Positions 10,884 through 23,900 of a stretch of 64,000 nt of DNA are shown piece after piece. A program made the translations under genes and the position numbers. This DNA comes from Ampullaceana balthica (lineage: Eukaryota > Mollusca > Gastropoda > Lymnaeidae): positions 1 to 64,000 of the forward strand of contig CALYLW010000135.1 of NCBI GenBank assembly GCA_944989445.1. The letters run 5' to 3'. The notes beneath the pieces were generated by a model. That model worked only from the letters and a program-made list of their open reading frames with translations, did no database searches and was not told where the DNA came from. How positions within the stretch are numbered: the stretch's first letter is position 1; each line of letters opens with the position of its first letter.

Positions 10884-11314
10884 GGGGCCGTCCATAAATG
10901 ACGTCACGTGATTTTGGCCGATTTTCACCCCCCCCCCTTTTTTCGTCACAAAAACTTAGACCCCCACCTCCAATATGACGTCACAAAGCTTTTACCGCCC
11001 CCCCCCCTAAAAACTGTTGTTTTTTTCTATTTCCAAAAAAAAAGCAAGTTTCAAATCACTTTTTGTAATTTAAGTATGTATTTAGTGTAAGGTTGCACTC
11101 TAATATCGTAACACGCGTGAAGCCATGTAAAACATTCAAAATAAATTTTAATAAATCAAATATTTAAGTGTAACTTTTATTTAAAGTTGCGAGTTTTGTT
11201 GTGACGTCACATTTCTGAACACCCCCCCCCCTCGTCACGCATCGTCAAAAATGTGTGGACCCTCCTTTCCCCCCCCCCTCCCCCATGTGCGTGACGTAAT
11301 TTATGGACTGTCTC
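10884..11314. mobile_element. 431-bp Harbinger-like MITE
   Basis: Ends GGGGCCGTCCATAAATGACG and, inverted, CGTAATTTATGGACTGTCTC. TGACGTCA-type palindromes occur next to each end and internally, separated by C-rich tracts. The flanks are TTT/TTT. Same family as 35673-36085 and 55583-55991. Confidence 0.7.
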
Positions 11315-11848
11315 TTTATATAAATTTACAAATTCGAGAAAATTTCTATTCGCGGGGACTTATTAGTTTTAGTGTTACCAGGACCAGTGTAAGTGAGTCT
11401 TGAGTCTTAATTGGAAAACACTTCATTGTCTCATTGTCTTCATCGTGAAGCTTTTTTGTTTGTTCATACAATTTTATTTATTATTAATCATATTTTTTCG
11501 TAGCTTTCTTCCCCTAAATCACTCGAAAATATGTATTCTGCTCATGAACTTAAAACGAACTCACCTAATACATTATATATGTTAGAGAAAATGTGGTGTC
11601 AAAGTCGAAAAGTGTAGACCTAGTTAATATGCGATTTTATTTTAAGTACATTTCTTCTAAAATTAACAATTTTCTTGCCTCCATTATTTAAGAGCTATAA
11701 ACTAAACATTCATAAAGAAATGTTTTGAAACTTGAAAAACCGATTTTAAAAAAAATAATAGTAATACTAGTACTGGTTATATAAACAAAGCCCTAGTTCT
11801 AAAACTTGATAGATATGAAGCCATCAAATTATTTTTAAACATAGAAAA
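11315..11848. other. presumed promoter and 5' UTR of WDR83
   Basis: AT-rich region directly upstream of the WDR83 start codon. No strong TATA box or CpG-rich core is evident, and the transcription start cannot be placed from sequence alone. Confidence 0.4.
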
Positions 11849-11921
11849 ATGGCTTTTCCTAACAAAAAGACAGAAACTATAGACTGTAAACAGGGAGCTG
11901 TGAGGAGCGTAAGATTTAATG
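11849..11921 (+). CDS. WDR83: WDR83 exon 1 (start codon)
   Basis: Begins ATGGCTTTTCCT and encodes MAFPNKKTETIDCKQGAVRS and the next few residues. It ends AATG before donor GTAAAT (phase 1). It is only 73 bp and is assigned by its match to the WDR83 N-terminus and a phase match to exon 2 (G|TT). Confidence 0.9.
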
Positions 11922-14900
11922 GTAAATGTAAATTTTAAAATTTAAATAAACGAAAATTACTTAAATTTTAATGAAATAAATTAATTAGTAAAAGTCTGCC
12001 ATGGGCCTTAACCATATAAATAAAATATTAGTATTTAGGCTTAGGCTATCTTTTTTAGGTAATCCCTTATTTCAGCGCATTATTCAGGCTAAAGTTAAAG
12101 CAAAGAGAACGGTGCTATCATTGTTCATTGCTATGAATTATGAGTACTATGACATAGAGAGGCGTACTTCCAGGAATGAAATGTTGTGTTTTTACACTTG
12201 AAAAGGGAATAAGTGCAATTATTTTATCCATAAATGTAATTAAGTTTGTAGTTTTATTTTTTTAGGGTATGGGTTAGGTTTAGTTGTCTATTTTTAAAAT
12301 TAAAATAGAAAAAAAAAGCAGCCAAAAATACTAAAATACCATATATGGAGCGCACCGCTCTCTTTGCTTTTACCATTCTTCATTATAATTATTATCATTA
12401 TAAATTTTTAGAACAAAATTAATAAATAAAATAACTTACTTTTACTAATTTAAACACTTAAATCAGAAATAAAAAAGTATTTAATGCTTTACAATTAGTT
12501 TTTCGTGTGTTTTGTTGAGTTTAAAGGGTTTTTTAACTTAGTAGCTAAAAGGTTTTTAAAAGCAGACTTCCAACAACAACAATGGCGCCGTTAGTCACAG
12601 AAGATAGTGAAATATACAAATTTTTATTTTGTACAAATTGTAAACGAAGTGATTATTCGCATGGTTTTGGCCGTGCGGATAATGCCGAGTATTATCCGCA
12701 CGGGTCGTCGGCGCATGGGTCTTCTGGGGGCTGGTCACGTTGAGAAAAAAAAAGCCGATATCACTCGATTTCGGCTAAAATGTGTAATTTATATGCTAAT
12801 ACAAATTAAAATTTCATGATTACTGAAGTTTTAAAGTAGCACTGCCATAAAAAAATGATTTGTGTCCAATTAATGATAACTCTTATAATTTTAAAATAAC
12901 GCACTTAAATCGTCAGTTTCTCAGGTGAGTGGTTAGTCATAGCTTAGTTCCATGAAGCATAATGGTATGCGGATCGAATCCCAGGACGGTCTTACTTATG
13001 TTTTTTAAAAAAATATTTTTTGGGGGGTTGTTAGTTTTTGTTTTGTTTGTTTGTTTGTTTTAACAACCACAGTGAGGTTGTTTGCAAACACTAGCAGGCT
13101 CTTTCCCAGAAACATTTTATTATTCCCCCACCCATGCCTGTCTTATCTATTCTGTTTAATATTACTCACTGTTACAGACTCTCACTTTTAAATTTCTATG
13201 CTATACCATTAATATTATATCGTCTTTCGCTTTTGCATGCTTTAATTAAATTAACTTAATTGATTTATGATGATTACAGGTACAATGCTAGTTTTGGGGA
13301 GAATAATAACTAGCCTTTTTAATTACAGAGCCTCGTCCAATTATGAATGAAAGTTAATAAATGTACTTTATAATATATAGAATAAAAATACAAAGTTTGA
13401 GTGCACTGGAACAGTTAATAATAGTTTAATATCAGCTAAATCCATATAGTGTTACTAATTAATTAATTAACTAATGATTAACTAACGATATTATGCAGGT
13501 CCACTCAGATTATTGCTAAAATGGATTTAAAAAATATAAAATTCCAGTCACTCGAAAGATGGTTAAAATGAAAATTTAATTATTTTTATACCCTCCAAAC
13601 CAAAATATGTCAATAAGCAATGATTCATAAATAATAAGCAGTTAGTAATAAGAATTTAGATATCGTTTGGCATCATTCTCACGGTCAAAACCGTGCGGCA
13701 GTGCGAATAACGCTAGGCATTATCCGCACGGTTTACCGTGGGGATAATGTTGGACATTATTCGCACTGCCAAAACGGTGCGAATAACGCTTACCAATTGT
13801 AAAATAGTAATTTTATTTCAACAAAAAATAATGTTTTAATTTTAAAATAGATTTCATAATAATAATTAATGAAGTAAGTTTGAAAAAAATGTGTTTTTGA
13901 TGACTTGAAATATAAAATGCGCTGAAATAAGGGATTACCCTTTTTTAACTGTCTACTTTCTTCTCACCAACGTCCCCAGGGCACCCCAGGCCATTCTCAT
14001 TTGCCATCCTTCCACAAAACTTGTAAACAGTAAAGTAAAGTAATGGGTTGAGATCTTGCAATGTGCTTTTTAAAAATTGGAATTAGATAAATAATAAAGA
14101 TTGCATTAAATTTTTTATGAATAATTATCATTCTTATACTTATATTTATATAATAAAAAGTAATTTTCTGTCCGGTCATGGATAGCGATTGGTCCCTAAA
14201 ACACATATGACTCCTACAGCCAAAAATATTGAACACGTTTACGCTGACGAGTTATTTTTGGTGCAGTATTTCTTCCAAGACTTTATTTTGAATTATGCTC
14301 GTTGGGATTTATAGATCTGTTTTTACGAGTTATTTATTTTAACTATAATGAATAGTATTTTTAGCGTGATGCGCATGTATGCCGGTCGAGACGGCTGTTG
14401 GAGGGGAGTTACAACTTGCCATCAAACAGTGGCGGAGCGTCCTTGTACGGGCTTGGATGCTCGTCTATCATCAATGATGACAAAATTTAATATAAGTAAT
14501 TTATGTCGAGATTGTTGTAAATTGAAGGGGAAAAATGAGAATGAGAGCTTTCAAAAAGTACACACCCATATTTATACTAAATTTCATATGAAAATGAAAG
14601 TCTAGATAAAGAGCATTCCAGATTAAATCAGAACATTAGAGATTAGGCCTACCTGTTAAACTTGAAGCCCATTTGATTTAGCTGCATTCTATCAAACTAC
14701 AATGTATTAGAAAGCTTCACCTTCGTAAAGTAAACACATAATCATATGATATGATAGGCTACACTACCGTAATAATATGAAAAAACAACTGGCTCATCTT
14801 CCCTATTGAATATATTAAATACTTATTTGTCTTAAGAATTCAACTGTGTTATGATGGAAGTAGACACACCAGCCTGATAATGACACCCCACTGATGGTTT

Positions 14901-17900
14901 GTGTAGACACACCAGCCTGATAATGACACCCCACTGATGGTTTGTGTAGACACACCCCACTGATGGTTTGTGTAGACACACCCCACTGATGGTTTGTGTA
15001 GACACACCCCACTGATGGTTTGTGTAGACACACCCCACTGATGGTTTGTGTAGACACACCCCACTGATGGTTTGTGTAGACACACCCCACTGATGGTTTG
15101 TGTAGAAACACCCCACTGATGGTTTGTGTAGACACACCCCACTGATGGTTTGTGTAGACACACCCCACTGATGGTTTGTGTAGACACACCCCACTGATGG
15201 TTTGTGTAGAAACACCCCACTGATGGTTTTTGTAGACACACCCCACTGATGGTTTGTGTAGACACACCAGCCTGATAATGACACCCCACAATGACACCCC
15301 ACAATGACACCCCACTGATGTTAACTTTTCTTCTCAGTCATTCTGTAACTCACATCAATGTTCCCTAAAAGCTGCGTGGCCGTGCAGATATTAAACAGAT
15401 GCCGTGCAGATATTAAACAGATGCCGTGCAGATATTAAACAGATGCCGTGCAGATATTAAACAGATGCCGTGCAGATATTAAACAGATGCCGTGCAGATA
15501 TTAAACAGATGCCGTGCAGATATTAAACCGATGCCGTGCAGATATTAAACAGATGCCATGCAGATATTAAACAGATGCCGTGCAGATATTAAACAGATGC
15601 CGTGCAGATATTAAACAGATGCTGTGCAGATATTAAACAGATGCAGTGCAGCAGTTTAGAATTACAGCAAATTACAGCGCATCAAATTTTGATCACAAGG
15701 ATAATATATATCTGTGTTTGTATGTAGGTTGTCAAATAGATGTTGTGCAACTTTGCACATGAGTGTATTATTCTGGACACGGACCAACAAACCTTAGCGG
15801 AACATTGATTGAAAAGTTACATTTTTTGTTTAGATCTTTTTCAAACTTGACCATTTAAAATATTTCAGTTGATGGCAATTATTGTTTGACTTGTGGGAGT
15901 GACAAGAGTGTCAAGTTATGGAATCCACTACGAAATCTTCTTCTAAAGACGTACATAGGCCATGGTTATGAGGTACTTGATGCCCAGAGTTCAGGGGATA
16001 ACTCCCATATTTGCTCCGGTGGCATGGACAAGACAGTTGTGCTTTTTGATGTATCAACTGGTCAGGCCGTTAGGAAATTCAGAGACCATGCAGGTTGGTT
16101 TACAACACTACATACTGTATGTAATTTATCTAATTGGAAGAAATACAATACATTGTATTATGTTTTATGCCATTGATATTGTTATAATTTTGCTAAAATT
16201 ATCACTGGTACTTGGTTGTAGAACATCAGCACTGATGGTAGATGACACAATTGTGATAAATAGCAAATAAATGATTTTAAATTTTTTTTCAAGGCTTCCA
16301 TAATGTGGGCATTAACATTAGTTGAGTGGCTCTTAATTTGATGTACATTTGTAGAGGCATATTGATCAGGAATGATGATTGGCACTTAATTTTATGTACA
16401 TTTTAAATTTTTTAGAGGCATAATGATCAGGAATGAGTTTTGTTTGTCAAAATAGGAACAGTTAATTGTGTAAGCTTCAATGAAGAGTCCACTGTTATAC
16501 TCTCTGGTTCTATTGACTGTACTGTACGAGTTTGGGACATTCGCAGTCGAAAGCATCAACCTATACAGGTACTGGTACATGTATTAATAGAATTCTTATG
16601 TGTTTTCTTTTAATGCCAAATATTTTAATTAACTTTTTTTTTGCAAGCAATCTTCAAGGGAAATATGATCAGTTCATTATGTAGCAATCTTCAAGGGAAA
16701 TATGATCAGTTCATTATGTAGCAATCTTCAAGGGAAATATGATCAGTTCATTATGTAGCAATCTTCAAGGGAAATATGATCAGTTCATTATGTAGCAATC
16801 TTCAAGGGAAATATGATCAGTTCATTATGTAGCAATCATCAGTTCATTATGTAGCAATCATCAGTTCATTATGTAGCTATAAATCTGATCAGTTCATTAT
16901 GTAGCTATAAATACGATCAGTTCATTATGTAGCTATAAATATGATCAGTTCATTATGTAGCTATAAATATGATCAGTTCATTATGTAGAAATCTAACAGA
17001 GTTGTGCACTGTCATGCAGTATTTGTGTTATTGTTTCTATTAATGAACACACTTGTCGCGGATTGTTTCACCGGTTGAGGACTTCAGTGGGGCTATGACT
17101 TTCTTAGAAGGCCCCATGGCTTTTTTAATGCCGTCATACATTCCCCTAATATTACCGGTGCCGGCCGCTACCGGGATGCTCTGACAGAGTTGGAGCCAGT
17201 AGTCATTTGCGCATTGCCTAAGCTAATCTCTGAACATTGCTCCTGGCTAATCTGTACGCCTGAAGTATCTGTGGGTTTGGGGAGTGCTTGTATTTTTGGT
17301 GGGCACTTCGTCTTTCTTCTACGGCAGGGGTGAGTGTGGCAGAGTTGGCCTCAAACCAGTCATTGTTTTTGGTCCTTTTTCTTCCGAAGATCTGCATGGC
17401 TGTGCTGTGGATGGAGAAATAATCCGCAACAAGTCTAAACAGATGGACAGATGGGCGGAGCACTATTCAGAACTTTATTCCCAACAAAACCACTTAACCC
17501 AAGATGCCATCGATGCCATCCAAAGCCTCCCCCTCATGGCAGAACTGGACAACATACCCTAAAAGAAGCTATTGAGCGATTACCAATAGCCAAGGCCCCC
17601 GGTCAGGACGGAATCCCACCAAACATCATCAAGTGCGGCAGTAGTGTATTGCTGGAACACCTTCATGGCCTCCTCTGCCAGTGCTGGGAAGATGGAGTAG
17701 TACCAGAGGATATGAGAAATGCCAACATAATCACCCTGTATAAAAATAAAGGAGACAGAAGTGACTGTAACAACTACAGAGGCATTTCTCTCCTTAGCAT
17801 CGTGGGTAAGGTCTTTGTACGCGTTGTTTTAAAGAAACTGCAAAGACTTGCTGAGAGAGAAAATACCTGAATCACAGTGCGGCTTCCGGGCAGAAAGGTC

Positions 17901-20900
17901 TACAATCGACATGTTTTTTTCTCTAAGACAACTTTTAAAAAAGTGCTGAGAGCAACACATGCTCCTCTATCTGTTTACAGTCTTGGCAAAAGTTGGCTGC
18001 CCACCAAAACTGCTTAACATCATACAGTCATTCCACGATGATATGAAAGGCACGGTGCAGTATGACGGAACAACTTTCCCTCAATTTGATATCCTCAGTG
18101 GAGTCAAACAGGGCTGTGTCCTCGCCCCAACACTCTTTGGCATCTTTTTTGCCTGCCTGTTGAGACATGCCTTTGGAACCTCAACCGAGGGGATCTACCT
18201 ACATACCCGTTCTGATGGTAAACTATTCAATCTGGCCAGGCTGAAGTCAAAGAGGAAGATACGAGAAACAGTCATTAGGGACATGCTTTTTGCAGATGAT
18301 GCTGCCATAGCTACTCACAATGAAGCAGACTTACAAAGCCTAATGGACCGCTTTGCCAAGGCTGCCATCGACTTCGGCCTAACCATCAGCCTCAAAAAGA
18401 CTAACGTGATGGCCCAGGATGCTGATACACCATCAATGGTTGCCAACTTGAGGCCGTGGAACACTTTACATACCTGGGCTCCAATATCACCAACAACCTG
18501 TCCCTTGATTCCGACCTAGACATAAGGATCGGCAAGGCCTCCACAACTCTGGCCAGGCTCTCAAAAAGAGTTTGGAACGACAAAAAGCTGACGATCAGAA
18601 CCAAAATTGCTGTGTACCGTGCATGTGTGCTAGTGAATGCCCTCCTTTATGCCAGTGAATCCTGGACCCTATACTCCAGACAAGAAAGGAGATTGAGTGC
18701 TTTCCACATGCGCTGTCTCCGGCGCATCCTGGGAATCGCCTGGCAGGACCATGTCACCAACAATGAGGTGCTACAACAGGCCAATATACAAAGTATGACA
18801 ACTCTTCTCTGCCAGCGTTGGCTCAGATGGTTGGGACATGTGCGCAGATTGAAGGATGGCAGAATCCCAAAGGACATCCTCTATTCTGAGCTAGCCAAAG
18901 GAACAGATTGAAGGATGGCAGAATCCCAAAGGGCATCCTCTATTCTGAGCTAGCCAAAGGAACAGATTGAAGGATGGCAGAATCCCAAAGGACATCCTCT
19001 ATTCTGAGCTAGCCAAAGGCAAGAGGACTACCGGCACAGGAGACACAGGATTGTTAGCTGAATGGGCTTCAGCTTGGCCACAGTGCCCCAGTGAATGGGC
19101 TTCAGCTTGTCCACAGTGCCCCAGTGAATGGGCTTCAGCTTGGCCACAGTGCCCCAGTGAATGGGCTTCACCTTGGCCAAAGTGCCTCAGTGAATGGGCT
19201 TCAGCTTGGCCACAGTGCCCCAGTCAATGGGCTTCACCTTGGCCAAAGTGCCCCAGTCAATGGGCTTCACCTTGGCCACAGTGCCCCAGTAATGGGCTTC
19301 AGCTTGGCCACAGTGCCCCAGTCAATGGGCTTCAGCTTGGCCACAGTGCCCCAGTCAATGGGCTTCACCTTTGGCCACAGTGCCCCAGTGAATGTGCTTC
19401 AGCTTGGCCACAGTGCCCCAGTGAATGGGCTTCACCTTGGCCCCAGTGAATGGGCTTCAGCTTGGCCACAGTGCCCCAGTCAATGGGCTTCACCTTGGCC
19501 ACAGTGCCCCAGTAATGGGCTTCAGCTTGGCCACAGTGCCCCAGTCAATGGGCTTCAGCTTGGCCACAGTGCCCCAGTGAATGGGCTTCACCTTTGGCCA
19601 CAGTGCCCCAGTGAATGTGCTTCAGCTTGGCCACAGTGCCCCAGTGAATGGGCTTCACCTTGGCCACAGTGAATGGGCTTCAGCTTGGCCACAGTGCCCC
19701 AGTCAATGGGCTTCACCTTGGCCACAGTGCCCCAGTAATGGGCTTCAGCTTGGCCACAGTGCCCCAGTCAATGGGCTTCAGCTTGGCCACAGTGCCCCAG
19801 TGAATGGGCTTCACCTTGGCCCCAGTGAATGGGCTTCAGCTTGGCCACAGTGCCCCAATCAATGGGCTTCACCTTGGCCACAGTGCCCCAGTCAATGGGC
19901 TTCACCTTGGCCACAGTGCCCCAGTAATGGGCTTCAGCTTGGCCACAGTGCCCCAGTGAATGGGCTTCACCTTGGCCCCAGTGAATGGGCTTCAGCTTGG
20001 CCACAGTGCCCCAGTCAATGGGCTTCACCTTGGCCACAGTGCCCCAGTCAATGGGCTTCACCTTGGCCACAGTGCCCCAGTAATGGGCTTCAGCTTGGCC
20101 ACAGTGCCCCAGTCAATGGGCTTCAGCTTGGCCACAGTGCCCCAGTGAATGGGCTTCACCTTTGGCCACAGTGCCCCAGTGAATGTGCTTCAGCTTGGCC
20201 ACAGTGCCCCAGTGAATGGGCTTCACCTTGGCCACAGTGAATGGGCTTCAGCTTGGCCACAGTGCCCCAGTCAATGGGCTTCACCTTGGCCACAGTGCCC
20301 CAGTAATGGGCTTCAGCTTGGCCACAGTGCCCCAGTGAATGGGCTTCACCTTTGGCCACAGTGCCCCAGTGAATGGGCTTCAGCTTGGCCACAGTGCCCC
20401 AGTGAATGTGCTTCAGCTTGGCCACAGTGCCCCAGTGAATGGGCTTCACCTTGGCCACAGTGAATGGGCTTCAGCTTGGCCACAGTGCCCCAATGAATGG
20501 GCTTCAGCTTGGCCACAGTGCCCCAGTGAATGGGCTTCACCTTGGCCACAGTGAATGGGCTTCAGCTTGGCCACAGTGCCCCAGTGAATGTGCTTCAGCT
20601 TGGCCACAGTGCCCCGGTGAATGGGCTTCACCTTGGCCACAGTGAATGGGCTTCAGCTTGGCCACAGTGCCCCAATGAATGGGCTTCAGCTTGGCCACAG
20701 TGCCCCAGTGAATGGGCTTCACCTTGGCCACAGTGAATGGGCTTCAGCTTGGCCACAGTGCCCCAGTGAATGTGCTTCAGCTTGGCCACAGTGCCCCAGT
20801 GAATGGGCTTCAGCTTGGCCACAGTGCCCCAGTTTCTGACCTATTTCATCCAACTTTGGCCTATTGGTTGTGTCAAGGACACACATCCAATGTAACTTTC

Positions 20901-23900
20901 CCAAGGCTGTTAATAATTATACCCAATACCCACTATGCCTTTTATACCCAATACCCACTATGAACTTTATACCCAATACCCACTATGAACTTTATACCCA
21001 ATACCCACTATGAACTTTATACCCAATACCCACTATTCCTTTTATACCCAATACCCACTATTCCTTTTCCCTCATGCAAACAGTATTGAAAAGTAGAAGA
21101 TAGCATCTGATTTTTGTCAACCAAGTTTCCAAATGGTTGTGCTGCTATTGTGCTAAGATAAATAAATGTTATTGTTACCTGTCAAGCCATTCCGCTTATT
21201 AAGTTTTGTGACCTCCATGCAGCCCACGGGTTGGTCAGCACTACAGTGATACACACTGAGCCGTCCCTCAATATACGTGATCAGCAAGGGATCAGTCTGG
21301 ACTACAATGTGACTAACATTTATAAACTTAACTAACACATTGTGATTGCAATCATTCATAGGATGATCCATGTGTCAGGAAATCAATGTTTTGATCAGGG
21401 CTAGTTTACCATCACCCGAGTTCTAAGATATCGGATGTTTTTTAGTGTTGCACACTTTTACTTTGTTATCAAACAAGCACTAGTAATATTGTCTCTTGGT
21501 GTGTTGAAAAGTGAAGAGTTTTAGTTAACATTAGCAGCTATTTTTGTTTCTGCAGGTGATGGATGAAGCTAAGGACAGTGTCACAACAATACAAGTCTCT
21601 GATCATGAAATTCTCACAGGTTCTGCTGACTGCAGGACAAGAAGATATGACTTGCGAATGGGGAGAATGTTTTCTGACTTTGTTGGTAGTGAGTATGCTA
21701 ATGTTCCATACTCTATTGCAAATATGAATTTAGGATTTTTCTCAATTCAGCATCCTCTGAAGTAGAACTTACAATTTGTTCAATTGTTTACACTTTTGTG
21801 TTACAGATATTTTTCTTTTTGTCTTCCCTGTTTTAGACAAGTCTTTTCTACTCTATTTACTTTGACTTCTCACCCTATAAATTTTATTCTACAGTCGAAC
21901 CCACTTAACTCGAGCTCGGTAAGCTCGACCACCCTACTAAGTCGACGTTTTTTATTGGAACCGCCAAATTCTCTCTTTGTCTTAGCATTTTTTCATCGGC
22001 TAATTCGATTTTTCTAAGTCGCCGAAACCTAGTACCTCGAGCACAAAAGCGGGCCAAATTTGCAACTTAACTTGGTTAGCTCGTTCCTCGAATGTTTGCC
22101 TAGCAATGCAATCTGGCATTTTTAGTTCAAAACAGTGTTGACATCTCGCTTTCTTCGAGACTTCCGGCTATTGTGTGATTCTACGAGATTTCAATAAAAA
22201 TTACCGGATGTTTTGCGTGTGTGAATTATTAGTTCGACGTGTATCCATGGAGTATGTATTCACCCGAGGTACTGGACAATCGCGTTAGAGGTCGTTAATC
22301 GTTGTTATTTCGCAGTGCATGTTATATTATTATTAAACTTAATTCATTTTCTGATGTATTAATCATTTGATTTTTTAAGATAAACGAATATCTTTAGAAA
22401 TGAAAATAAAGGTTTGTATCGAGAATCGACGGTGGTTTTTATTTAATCAAATAAAAAAATATTATTCTTTTAAAAGTTTGTTGTTGCTTTGTTACCAGTA
22501 AGATACGTGACTGTGACTAACACGCGCGTGACGATGAAATCAAATCATTTTTGATAAGGAATGATTTTTTTTTAAAATTCGCTTAGACTTATTTGCCGGC
22601 CGAGGTCTAACACACAGCCCACAGCGTGCTGTGATCAACTGTCAAGGCCACAATATTTTTATTTATATTACAATTTTGATTGACTGAGGAAATTCGAGAG
22701 CGTTCTGATAGTAACAGATATCCTGCACGTCAAAAGCATTAAACTTAAAATAACCATATTGATTTGTTTATTTGTATTTTAAATTTGCTGATACGACGGC
22801 AAACGCGAGCCGCTATGCCATGCCATACGCAGGCCGCAGCATGTGACGAGGCGAGGCGGAAAATTTGACCTTTTAACGCATGCGCAGACAATTATAAACT
22901 GTTAACTTTTTTTTTATTAAATGGAATCGAAACATACCACAGAGTCGTAATCAAAGTCCTTTACTTCGGCATAAATATATATATATAAAAATAATAAAAT
23001 ATATATGTATATAAACTGCCAATTAGTCATAACTTTTCCCCGACTTTCAAGGCCGAGAATTTTTTTTAAAGAATTCCCGACTTTTTCCTGTTTTCCTGAG
23101 TGGGAACCATGGTTATATTTAAATTTAAACGGTCCTTAAAAACGAACGGTCATTTCAACCTTAGGAAAGAGTGAAGAAATATTAGATAAAGAAATTTCAA
23201 GCACATATAATAATATTTTGCCGCCATATTGGTTTTTGTTTTAACTCGATCATCGGTTATGTCGACGCCATTTTTCATACCCCAACGCCGTCGACTTAAC
23301 CGGTAACGGTTTCGACTGTATAATCATTGTGTTTATATTGAATTAAATTACCTTCCTCAATCTTCAAATAGATCTAAAAATGAAATCAGTATTACATGTC
23401 AAAGGGTTGGTTCTCAAGCCTGAATCTCAGAAATATTACTTCTCAAAGAATGTTACATTTTTAAAATTATTTTACTCCAACCATGCAACAGTGAACACAA
23501 TTTTTTTTCCTTCAAAACTTTATCTTACTAGAAATTTTGACATTCTTAGCAATCTAAACTCTTATTAGAATTTCTGTCTGATAAATTGATAGCATTACCT
23601 AAATTATAATTATTACTTAATATGTTAAAATTTCACCCATATTTCAGAAGCGGTTTCCTGTTTAAAATTGACCAGAGATGGTCAGTGTGTTCTTGTGAGT
23701 GCCACAGATACTTCAATTAAACTCTTGGATAAAGATACCGGAGAGATGCTCAATGAGTAAGGAGACCAGCTGAAACTTTTTATACACAACAATTTTTTAA
23801 ATGTTGAATATGCCAAGTTTTCTTTTTGTACTTAAGTCATTTGTAAAACGAGATACATTATGTATTAAAAATGTCAATATTAAGCGTTTATTTCAAATAT

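Noticed and set aside
12905..13005. Possible tRNA gene or SINE head
   Set aside because: Has a B-box-like GGATCGAATCC but no convincing A box or cloverleaf; kept only as a note inside the inverted-repeat element.
14815..15315. Three overlapping ~150-codon minus-strand frames rich in CVYTNHQWG
   Set aside because: Same repeat read in three frames (26-bp unit, not a multiple of three, no stops). Not a gene.
19053..20963. Many 60-220 codon frames rich in NGLQLGHSAPV or WASAWPQCPS
   Set aside because: Artefacts of the 33-bp minisatellite; all frames of the same repeat are open and no conserved domain is present.
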